The notes beneath the pieces were generated by a model. The model did no database searches and had not been told where the DNA came from. It saw only the letters and a list, made by a program, of their open reading frames with translations. The position numbers were made by a program, and so were the translations under genes. A stretch of 24,226 nt of DNA. Source: JBLHOS01 sp047623825 (GTDB lineage: Bacteria; Pseudomonadota; Alphaproteobacteria; Rhodobacterales; Rhodobacteraceae). Below, piece after piece: positions 1 to 6,362 of this stretch; positions within the stretch are counted from its first letter, which is position 1; each line of letters opens with the position of its first letter. The stretch covers positions 1-24,226 of the forward strand of contig JBLHOS010000047.1 in NCBI GenBank assembly GCA_047623825.1, given 5' to 3'.

Positions 1-615
1 ATAGGCCTGATGAAGGCCGTCGATAAATTTGAATATCGCCGCGGTTACAAATTCTCGACATATGCAACTTGGTGGATCCGTCAGGCGATCACCCGGTCCA
101 TCGCGGACCAGGCTCGTACAATCCGTATTCCGGTGCATATGATAGAGACCATCAACAAGCTGGTGCGAACTGGTCGCCAGATGCTGCACGAAATCGGTCG
201 TGAACCGACGCCAGAAGAATTGGCCGAAAAACTGCAGATGCCGCTGGAGAAGGTTCGCAAGGTGATGAAGATCGCCAAAGAGCCGATTTCGCTGGAAACG
301 CCAATTGGCGATGAGGAAGACAGCCAGCTTGGTGATTTCATCGAGGACAAGAACGCCGTTCTGCCACTTGAGAGCGCCATTCAGGAAAACCTCAAAGAAA
401 CTACGACGCGAGTTCTGGCAAGCCTGACACCGCGTGAGGAGCGGGTTCTGCGGATGCGCTTTGGCATCGGTATGAACACCGACCACACGTTGGAAGAAGT
501 TGGCCAGCAATTCAGCGTAACACGTGAGCGGATCCGGCAGATCGAAGCCAAGGCGCTTCGTAAGCTGAAACATCCTAGCCGGTCGCGTAAGTTGAGGTCG
601 TTCCTCGATCAGTAA
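1..615 (+). CDS. rpoD: RNA polymerase primary sigma factor RpoD, C-terminal part (5' end outside window)
   Basis: This is the carboxy-terminal 204 residues of the housekeeping sigma-70 factor, which directs RNA polymerase to -10/-35 promoters. The reading frame is open from base 1, so the gene starts upstream of the window. The segment beginning KFSTYATWWIRQAITRSIAD is conserved regions 2.3-2.4, which melt and read the -10 element. Region 3 follows (IRIPVHMIETINKL), and then region 4.2 with its helix-turn-helix (HTLEEVGQQFSVTRERIRQI), which reads the -35 element. It ends in the usual RKLRSFLDQ tail of proteobacterial RpoD, so the 3' end is intact. No clear intrinsic terminator follows; the next ORF begins 14 bases later. 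Identification is very secure from the motifs; only the missing amino-terminal half is unknown. Confidence 0.97.
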   Translation: MGLMKAVDKFEYRRGYKFSTYATWWIRQAITRSIADQARTIRIPVHMIETINKLVRTGRQMLHEIGREPTPEELAEKLQMPLEKVRKVMKIAKEPISLETPIGDEEDSQLGDFIEDKNAVLPLESAIQENLKETTTRVLASLTPREERVLRMRFGIGMNTDHTLEEVGQQFSVTRERIRQIEAKALRKLKHPSRSRKLRSFLDQ

Positions 616-629
616 GGGCGCGTGCGTTT

Positions 630-809
630 ATGCTGATCTTTCTCAAGCGTAAGTTTCTATTCGTTCCCATTCCAAAGACCGCAGGCACATTGCTCCGCAC
701 GGTCCTGGATCCCTTTTGTCTGCCGCGCAACCGCACCTTGGTGCGGCGGGCGCTGTGGTGGTTGCCGCAGCGGGTTCCCAACGACCTGATCGCAAGTCTT
801 GCCACATGA
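630..809 (+). pseudogene. Truncated sulfotransferase-like N-terminal fragment (59 aa)
   Basis: This 59-codon ORF encodes a protein starting MLIFLKRKFLFVPIPKTAGT. A hydrophobic beta strand followed by PKTAGT is the amino-terminal 5'-phosphosulfate-binding loop seen in many bacterial sulfotransferase-family proteins, which are normally 200 residues or more. Here the frame stops after residue 59, before the later PAPS-binding and catalytic segments, and the downstream DNA in all forward frames is taken up by the aminotransferase. It therefore looks like a 5' remnant left by a deletion. Its TGA overlaps the ATG of the aminotransferase (ATGA, 806-809), so if translated it could still couple translation into that gene. 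There is no convincing Shine-Dalgarno site. A genuine small protein cannot be excluded. Seen: the motif and the overlap. Inferred: the decay. Confidence 0.5.
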
Positions 810-1939
810 CGATGCCGTTCCATCCCTTTGCTGTTGAGCAGTTTTTGTCTGAAACCGAACACGGTGTGCGCTTTAACTTCTCAGAAAGTGGCGTGCATCC
901 CATGTCTTATAGAGATCTGTTTGCCATGGCGCAGATCGATACAGACGCGCTGTTTGGCACCTTGGTGGATTATCCGCAGGTCAACGGGTTCGCCAGTTTG
1001 CGCGCGCGGATCGCAGCGCTTTATGCGGATGCCGATCCTGAACAGGTGATGGTCACCGTTGGCGCAACTGAGGCCAACACGCTGATCGCAAATACGCTGT
1101 TACAGCCGGGTCAAAACATGGTTCGGCTGTCACCAACTTATGAGCAATTATCCGGCAACGCCCTGAACCGTGGGATTGAGGTTCGGACCGTACCCCTGAT
1201 GCCAGAGGCGGACTGGGCCGTCGATCAAGATGCGTTGCAATTGGCGGTCAATGACAAGACTGCGCTGATCCACGTTGTGAACCCTAATAACCCGACCGGC
1301 TGTGTGCTCAGCCAACAGGACCGTGCGGCGCTTGTGGCGCAGGCTGAACGGGTCGGCGCATGGATCGTGGCCGATGAGGTCTATATCGGAACTGAGCGGA
1401 ATACCGATGTGCCGACCGAGAGTTTTTGGGGTAGTACTGAGCGTGTGATCATCGTCAATTCCATGAGCAAAGCCTACGGCCTGCCGGGTCTGCGTTTGGG
1501 GTGGCTGATCGCACCATCCAACATGATGGAGGCACTGTGGCGGCGGCATGAATATGCCTCGATCTCTGCCAGTATGATGTCGATGAAACTGGCTGAGGCG
1601 GCGTTGGCGCCTGCGACAAGACCGAAATTAGTGGCGCGCGCGCGTGGATTGATCCGTCGTGGGTTTGACACGCTCACAGATGAGTTGGGGGTGCATCCGG
1701 GTGTCTTTACGGTTGTCCCGCCTGCCGCGTCCGCCATGTCGTTTGTAAAATTCAACCTGCCGATCGGAGCAGATGCGTTGTCGCAGCAGTTGCGCGAAGA
1801 CAAAGACGTGCTGGTCATTCCAGGCACAAAATTTGGCTGGGAGGGGTATTTTCGCTTGAGCTCAGCGCTGCCAGAGCCACACCTGCGTGAGGGGCTGGAC
1901 CGCCTGAACGATTTGGTCGGGCAGATCTTGCGGGCCTAA
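806..1939 (+). CDS. Class I/II (fold type I) PLP-dependent aminotransferase
   Basis: A 377-residue pyridoxal-phosphate enzyme of the aspartate aminotransferase fold. Visible motifs are VVNPNNPTG at about 158-165 (the cofactor-ring asparagine loop), WIVADEVY at about 186-193 (Asp190 pairs with the pyridine nitrogen, Tyr193 with the ring hydroxyl), and NSMSKAYGLPGLRLGW, with Lys222 as the Schiff-base lysine. Length is normal for the family. The frame stays open further upstream (to an ATG at 716), but that extension has low-complexity composition and lies over the sulfotransferase-like fragment. Homology-like sequence begins at MTMPFHPF, so the start at 806 is preferred; 812 is an alternative. 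The amino end (FNFSESGVHP) recalls the subgroup annotated as capreomycidine-synthase-like, but substrate cannot be read from sequence. It appears to stand alone, with a hairpin about 70 bases downstream. Confidence 0.85.
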   Translation: MTMPFHPFAVEQFLSETEHGVRFNFSESGVHPMSYRDLFAMAQIDTDALFGTLVDYPQVNGFASLRARIAALYADADPEQVMVTVGATEANTLIANTLLQPGQNMVRLSPTYEQLSGNALNRGIEVRTVPLMPEADWAVDQDALQLAVNDKTALIHVVNPNNPTGCVLSQQDRAALVAQAERVGAWIVADEVYIGTERNTDVPTESFWGSTERVIIVNSMSKAYGLPGLRLGWLIAPSNMMEALWRRHEYASISASMMSMKLAEAALAPATRPKLVARARGLIRRGFDTLTDELGVHPGVFTVVPPAASAMSFVKFNLPIGADALSQQLREDKDVLVIPGTKFGWEGYFRLSSALPEPHLREGLDRLNDLVGQILRA

Positions 1940-2010
1940 CCAGCGAACGGTCAACCACGCGCGACGGTGCGGTCGCTGATCGGCTTTGCCAAGATTACAG
2001 CCGGTATGCA

Positions 2011-2032
2011 GGGGCCACAAATGGCGGCCCCC
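2011..2032 (+). terminator. GGGGCC hairpin after the aminotransferase, possible terminator
   Basis: GGGGCC (2011-2016) pairs with GGCCCC (2026-2031) around a nine-base loop, followed by CGATTTTGA. It lies 72 bases after the aminotransferase stop and 69 bases beyond the stop of the minus-strand EthD-like pseudogene, so it could serve either side. The T tract is short, so termination is plausible but weak. The stem and loop resemble the hairpin at 2483-2521. Confidence 0.4.
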
Positions 2033-2099
2033 GATTTTGAATGATCTCAGGTCAGTCAGCGCGAAATATGCACTGATGGAACCGGCTTAGGAAATGACT

Positions 2100-2400
2100 T
2101 CACCTATCAGCATTTGTGGCGTGGAATTCGTAAAGTTTGGGGATGTCACTGATGACTGGCCCTGCAGCATCCAGTGCCGCCCCAAGTGCTGCATGATCAG
2201 AAAAAATCATCGTCGCGACAGCATACATTCCGGGCGGTACATCTGGGCCGCCGGCAATATCTTTTGCGATCAGAACGTCGCCGATATGTGCGCCCATATG
2301 CTTATCAACCAAGGGCATATGTGTTGCTGAATAGTAATCATAATCAAAGTTTGTATCGGCCGTGATTGGCTACATGACCTGCAAAGACATTAGCATTCAT
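2100..2400 (-). pseudogene. EthD-domain-like protein gene with a frameshift near its 5' end
   Basis: The minus strand carries an EthD-like small protein (dimeric ferredoxin-like fold, usually about 100 residues). The main frame reads FDYDYYSATHMPLVDKHM, the family's hallmark F-D-x-x-Y-Y-x-x-x-H-M-P motif, and continues to MYAVATMIFSDHAAL and a stop at 2100-2102. In that frame a TAG lies upstream of the motif and no start codon falls between them except the internal Met of HMP. A good start exists in the next frame: ATG at 2400 preceded by AAGGAATAG, encoding MNANVFAGHV before running into TGA. Skipping one base within about 2349-2370 joins the two frames into a normal 99-residue protein. The gene is therefore broken by a one-base insertion (or equivalent deletion), or the assembly has an error there. 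Function of EthD-like proteins is mostly unknown. An internal start at 2318 would lose the first strand. Confidence 0.7.
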
Positions 2401-2482
2401 CTATTCCTTAAAAGTCGTAAAAGTTAACGAAACCGGAAGATGGTAAAGTCTGCTACAGATCAAGCATTTGGCCAGATCGTTA

Positions 2483-2521
2483 AATGGATAGGGGCCAGAC
2501 AAATGCCGGCCCCTATCCATT
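2483..2521 (-). terminator. Strong hairpin terminator after the peptide-binding protein gene
   Basis: A 14-bp near-perfect stem with arms ATGGATAGGGGCC (2484-2496) and GGCCCCTATCCAT (2508-2520), plus a flanking A-T pair, closes an eleven-base loop. It starts 18 bases beyond the stop of the minus-strand substrate-binding protein gene. On that strand the stem is followed by TTTAACGAT, a short T tract. This is the expected position and form of its transcription terminator. Confidence 0.75.
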
Positions 2522-2538
2522 GCGTTAGCGGCTTGGGT

Positions 2539-4011
2539 CTATTGCGTCCAGCTGACGCCGGTCAGGTCATTGGCTTGCGTAGGAGAGTTTTCCCACAGTC
2601 CGACGATGTTGGCATTGGCAACGCCAGTTTTGGCCAACTGGAAGAGATAGCCATTGACGTAATCGTCGGCGATCACCCGTTGTGCGGCCTGTAGCATGGA
2701 GGAACGTTCTGCGGGGTCGGTCAGCAAATTCAGGTCTTCCATCATCTGCTGGAAGTCGGGATTATCATATTGGAAGTAATAATCAGGTCGGGCATAGATC
2801 GTGATATCCATAGGCTCGGTGTGGCTGACGATGGTAAGGTCGAAGTCCTTGCCGCGGAACACCTGCTCTAGCCACTGAGCCCATTCCAGATTGCTGATCT
2901 CGGTTTGGATGCCGACATCACGCAGCTGGCTTGCAATGATCTCACCACCCCTGCGCGCATATGTCGGTGGTGGCAGCATCAGGCGCAGCGTCAGATCCTC
3001 AACTCCGGCTTCGGCCAACAGCTGACGCGCAAGGTCGGGATCAAACGCGGACTGGCCGGTCAGATCAACGTAGTCGGGGTTGTGGGGTGCAAAATGCGTG
3101 CCAATCGGGGTGCCAAAGCCAAACATCGCACCGTCAATAATATCTTGGCGGTTGATCGCATGGGCAATCGCCTGGCGGACCCGGATATCGGACAGGTTCT
3201 CAGCTTGATTGTTGATCGACAGGATCGTTTCGCCCTCGGTTGAGCCGACAATCACAGTAAAGCGTGGATCGGCATCAAATTGGGACAACGTTTCTGGCGC
3301 GGGGAAGTTTGGAAAGGCATCCAGATCACCTGCCATCATTGCAGCAAAAGCGGCGTTCGGGTCAGAGATAAACTTGAAGGTCGCAGCCTCAAGCGCTGGC
3401 ATCTCACCCCAATAATCAGGGTTGCGTGTCAGCTCTACCCGGTCGCCCTGCACCCAGTCAGAAAACAGAAACGGGCCAGTGCCAACAGGGTTGGTTGCCA
3501 AATTATCGGCACTTTCAGGTGCAACTATGACCGCATCACCCCAAGCCAAGTTGAACAAGAAGCCGCCATTTGGGGCCGAAAGTGTGACCACAAGGGTGGT
3601 ATCGTCGACGGCCTCGGCGCTGGCGATCCCGGTAAAGAGGGCCTTTTGCGCATTGGTGCTGTCTTCGGCGCGGGCGCGATCAAGGCTGAAGACGGCATCG
3701 GCTGCGGTAAAGCTGGTGCCGTCGTGGAACGTGACACCACTGTGCAGATCAAAGGTGTAGATAAGCCCGTCGTCCGAGATGTCCCAGCTGGCCGCGAGGC
3801 CTGGAATGACGGCCCCGTCAGAGGCGAACCGCGTCAGCCCCTCAAAGACATTAGCATAGACCACTTCGTCAATTGCGGCGGCGGCCCCACCGGTCGGATC
3901 GAGATTGGGTGGCTCCAACTGCATGCCGATGGTGATGTTGGTTTGCTGCGCCAAAGCGCCCGTCGCGCTGATTGCGAGAATGGCAGCGGTCATCTTGAGG
4001 CGGTGAAACAT
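2539..4011 (-). CDS. ABC transporter periplasmic substrate-binding protein, peptide/nickel family 5
   Basis: A 490-residue periplasmic receptor of the SBP_bac_5 (DppA/OppA/NikA) family, which captures di/oligopeptides or other small ligands for an ABC importer. The amino end MFHRLKMTAAILAISATGALAQ is a clear Sec signal peptide with an ALA-Q cleavage site. The mature start (ITIGMQLEPPNLDPTGG), LAASWDISDDGLIYTFDLHSGVTF-type segment at about 75-95, and VGTGPFLFSDW followed by VELTRNPDYWGE at about 175-200 are family signatures. Start at 4011 is supported by GGAGACGACCC upstream. No permease or ATPase genes of this type are nearby, so its transporter partner lies elsewhere or is lost. The gene behind it on the same strand (M20 deacylase, 69 bases upstream) suggests uptake and cleavage of a peptide-like or N-acylated compound. 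The ligand cannot be predicted. Confidence 0.9.
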   Translation of the reverse strand: MFHRLKMTAAILAISATGALAQQTNITIGMQLEPPNLDPTGGAAAAIDEVVYANVFEGLTRFASDGAVIPGLAASWDISDDGLIYTFDLHSGVTFHDGTSFTAADAVFSLDRARAEDSTNAQKALFTGIASAEAVDDTTLVVTLSAPNGGFLFNLAWGDAVIVAPESADNLATNPVGTGPFLFSDWVQGDRVELTRNPDYWGEMPALEAATFKFISDPNAAFAAMMAGDLDAFPNFPAPETLSQFDADPRFTVIVGSTEGETILSINNQAENLSDIRVRQAIAHAINRQDIIDGAMFGFGTPIGTHFAPHNPDYVDLTGQSAFDPDLARQLLAEAGVEDLTLRLMLPPPTYARRGGEIIASQLRDVGIQTEISNLEWAQWLEQVFRGKDFDLTIVSHTEPMDITIYARPDYYFQYDNPDFQQMMEDLNLLTDPAERSSMLQAAQRVIADDYVNGYLFQLAKTGVANANIVGLWENSPTQANDLTGVSWTQ

Positions 4012-4080
4012 GGGTCGTCTCCATTTATTTGATCAGCGATGTTAGGGTCCAAAACCGTTCTGTGGCAAGAGGGAGCCGGG

Positions 4081-5361
4081 TCACCGCTCTGGAAGCAACA
4101 GTTGCTCCAACGTCAGCCCCATGACCTTCGCACTGTCGATCATATCCTGAATGCCGATCCATTCGTCCGGTTGGTGCGCTAAATCCAGAATGCCAGGGCC
4201 ATAAGCAATACAGTTCTTCAGCTTGCCGATCCGGTCAATATGTTTCTGATCGTAGGTGCCGGGTGACACCACAAACTGCGCCTCGGTTTTCAGGACAGTC
4301 TCAATCGCCTGCTGGACCGTGCGCACAATCGGGGCGTCGCGGTCCGTCATATTGGGATGCACTTCAAACAGATCGCGAATTTCGTATTCAAAATTGGGCC
4401 GCTCAGCTTTGATCTTCTCCAACATATTGGCGACCTCGGCTTTTACGTCCGCCAGATCCTCTTCGATCAAGAACCGCCGGTCGAGGATGATGCGGCAACG
4501 ATCAGCGACGCAGGGAGTGGGTAGACCGGTGTAATCGGCATCTTGCTCAGCCTCACCGCCATGGATCGAGTTGATGTTCAGTGTTGATTGCCGCGCACCT
4601 TCGGGCACCACGGGCATGGCGGTGTGTTTGGTCGCTAGCAGTGGGTAGAGATAAGTCTCAATCTCTTCCAGTACTGCGCCCATGTGGCGGATCGCACTGT
4701 CGCCCAGAAACGGCATGGAGCCGTGCGCGATGCGGCCCTTGGTTTCAACCTCGGCCCACCAGACGCCACGATGACCCAAACAAATCCGATCCTTGTTCAG
4801 CGGCTCTGGGATGATGACGTGCTGGACCCTGGTGGGGCTGAAATAGCCTTTTTCAGCCAGATAGGCGACGCCGCCATACCCACCAGACTCTTCATCCGCC
4901 GTCGCACTGATCTCAATCGCGCCGCAATAGTCTGGGTGTGCCGCAATGAATGCCTCAGCGGCGATGATCGAGGTTGCAAGCCCACCCTTCATATCACAGG
5001 AGCCACGGCCATAAATGCGACCGTTCTTAATCACTCCCCCAAAGGGATCAACGGTCCAGCCATGGCCGACCTCCACCACGTCATGATGCGAATTGAAATG
5101 CACACATTCGCCCGGACGTGGCCCTTCGTGGCGCGCAACTAGGTTCCATCGCGGGTGGCGTGTGCTGTCGGCGGGCGCGCCTTCGGCCCGGATCAATTCA
5201 ACGGCAAAGCCACTTTTGGCCAACCGTTCCGCTAAAAAATTACAGATCTCGCGATAATTCAAACCCGGCGGGTTGAGCGTCGGAATTCGGATCAATTCTT
5301 GCGTCAAAGAGATTAGATCATCTTGACGGGCATTGATTTCAGAAATGAGGTGTTCAGACAT
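4081..5361 (-). CDS. M20 family metallohydrolase, ArgE/DapE (acetylornithine deacetylase)-like
   Basis: A 426-residue cytoplasmic di-zinc hydrolase that removes acyl groups or amino acids from amide substrates. Visible motifs: FNSHHDVVEVGHGW (His92 and Asp94), GRGSCDMKGG (bridging Asp123), and SATADEESGG (Glu157 general base, Glu158 zinc ligand), with the dimerisation domain between about 200 and 330. It carries no signal peptide. The frame can begin at a TTG at 5376, but the ATG at 5361 (MSEHLISEIN) is preferred; neither has a strong Shine-Dalgarno site. It probably forms one transcription unit with the following substrate-binding protein, 69 bases away. True acetylornithine deacetylase (ArgE) activity is doubtful: the neighbourhood is catabolic/transport rather than arginine synthesis. 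Family assignment is secure; substrate is not. Confidence 0.88.
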   Translation of the reverse strand: MSEHLISEINARQDDLISLTQELIRIPTLNPPGLNYREICNFLAERLAKSGFAVELIRAEGAPADSTRHPRWNLVARHEGPRPGECVHFNSHHDVVEVGHGWTVDPFGGVIKNGRIYGRGSCDMKGGLATSIIAAEAFIAAHPDYCGAIEISATADEESGGYGGVAYLAEKGYFSPTRVQHVIIPEPLNKDRICLGHRGVWWAEVETKGRIAHGSMPFLGDSAIRHMGAVLEEIETYLYPLLATKHTAMPVVPEGARQSTLNINSIHGGEAEQDADYTGLPTPCVADRCRIILDRRFLIEEDLADVKAEVANMLEKIKAERPNFEYEIRDLFEVHPNMTDRDAPIVRTVQQAIETVLKTEAQFVVSPGTYDQKHIDRIGKLKNCIAYGPGILDLAHQPDEWIGIQDMIDSAKVMGLTLEQLLLPER

Positions 5362-5465
5362 CAAATCATCATGCAATCAGGTGATTGAGATCGCAAGCCC
5401 TGCCAAACGGCTTTGCGCACCCTAAATAAGAGACTATGACAAAATAATTAATGTGAGGTGTGACT

Positions 5466-5729
5466 ATGTTGAATTTGGGCCGTGCGTCGTTAATCATGTT
5501 GGCCGTTCTGACCGTCGTCTATGTTTGCCTGCTGTTTTACTGGCGGGCAGGCGCAAAAGATCGCGCGCTAGAAGACTGGGTCATGCAAGGTCGTCCGGGT
5601 GATAGCGATGAGTGGGTTAAGCGCGAAGTTGCGCCGCGTGAGGCCAAAGTGCGCCGCTGGTTGATCCTGTGCGTCTACGTTGTGCCGCTTGTTGGGGTCT
5701 CAGCGTTCGTCTATCTTATTAACTCCTAA
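5466..5729 (+). CDS. Small two-helix membrane protein of unknown function
   Basis: I do not recognise this 87-residue protein. It has an amino-terminal transmembrane segment at about 9-26 (LIMLAVLTVVYVCLLFYW), a charged middle of about 40 residues (GAKDRALEDW... DEWVKREVAPREAKVRRW), and a second transmembrane segment at about 66-84, giving a helical hairpin with a soluble loop. A GTG at 5460 is an in-frame alternative start, but it lies inside the GAGGTG that makes a good ribosome-binding site for the ATG at 5466, so 5466 is chosen. The DUF1523 gene follows after 15 bases, so the two are probably co-transcribed from an AT-rich promoter region (about 5420-5455) shared divergently with the M20 gene. 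Confidence 0.8.
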   Translation: MLNLGRASLIMLAVLTVVYVCLLFYWRAGAKDRALEDWVMQGRPGDSDEWVKREVAPREAKVRRWLILCVYVVPLVGVSAFVYLINS

Positions 5730-5744
5730 GGAATAGACGATATT

Positions 5745-6350
5745 ATGAGATGGGCTCGCCTAACAATTATTCTGCTGATCGCCCTCTTCATTGGTGCGTT
5801 CTTTCAATACACCCTACCGGGGCGCGAAGTTGTGCGCGTCACCGGGATTGAGATTATTCGGCAGGATTTTTCTGGCTGGAACCGGATCTTCTATGCGCAA
5901 GGCGACAGCGGCAATGTCGAAAACATAAACCGCGATCTGCGCCTGATCAACACTGTCCATCCCGATGGAAGTGTTCTGGTGTTTCGTAATGAGGATACCG
6001 GGTTTGGTTGGCCGCCGTACTTCAAGCTCGACAGCAGCGATTTGCATGCTGAGGCCAGCAGTCTGCAATCGACCAGTGCAGCGCCGCAATGGGTTGCTGT
6101 TACGCATTACGGCTGGCGGTCGCGGTTGCTGACCACATATCCGAATGCCGTCTCGATCCGCGCAGTATCGGGACCAGACGTCAGCTTTTTCCCATGGTTC
6201 AATCTGATCATTCTGGCGCTGATTGCCGCTGCACTCTTTGGGCTTTGGCGGTTGTGGGAACGGTTTCAGGATAAGGTCGTTGATCCAGCCGTTGACGGGA
6301 CCGTTGTTCGATTTGCCAAACTAAAGGATTGGGTGCGCGGCCGCAGATAG
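5745..6350 (+). CDS. DUF1523 family membrane protein
   Basis: A 201-residue protein matching my memory of the DUF1523 family of Rhodobacteraceae. It has an amino-terminal membrane anchor (LTIILLIALFIGAFFQYTLP), a periplasmic-facing domain with conserved features VVRVTGIEIIRQDF, FYAQGDSGNVENINRDLRLI, RNEDTGFGWPPYFKLDSSDL and VAVTHYGWRSRLLTTYPNA, and a second transmembrane segment at about 150-170 (FNLIILALIAAALFGLW) followed by a basic cytoplasmic tail. Function is unknown. It lies 15 bases after the small membrane protein and ends 12 bases from the convergent aldehyde dehydrogenase stop, with a hairpin across the junction. Length and both membrane segments fit the family, so the gene looks intact. 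Confidence 0.85.
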   Translation: MRWARLTIILLIALFIGAFFQYTLPGREVVRVTGIEIIRQDFSGWNRIFYAQGDSGNVENINRDLRLINTVHPDGSVLVFRNEDTGFGWPPYFKLDSSDLHAEASSLQSTSAAPQWVAVTHYGWRSRLLTTYPNAVSIRAVSGPDVSFFPWFNLIILALIAAALFGLWRLWERFQDKVVDPAVDGTVVRFAKLKDWVRGRR

Positions 6351-6356
6351 GCCGCG
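6336..6356. terminator. GC hairpin between convergent genes
   Basis: CGCGGCC (6336-6342) pairs with GGCCGCG (6350-6356) around a seven-base loop. It overlaps the DUF1523 stop codon and sits just before the end of the convergent aldehyde dehydrogenase gene. No T tract follows on either strand, so it may act as a bidirectional pause or RNA 3'-end stabiliser rather than a classical terminator. Confidence 0.4.
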
Positions 6357-6362
6357 ACCCCA

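Noticed and set aside
716..805. Longer start for the aminotransferase at 716
   Set aside because: The added residues are Ala/Val low complexity, unlike the family, and the DNA is better explained by the PKTAGT ORF in another frame.
3280..4032. Plus-strand ORF of 250 codons
   Set aside because: Antisense to the peptide-binding protein, whose signal peptide and motifs are clear; no start or motif support.
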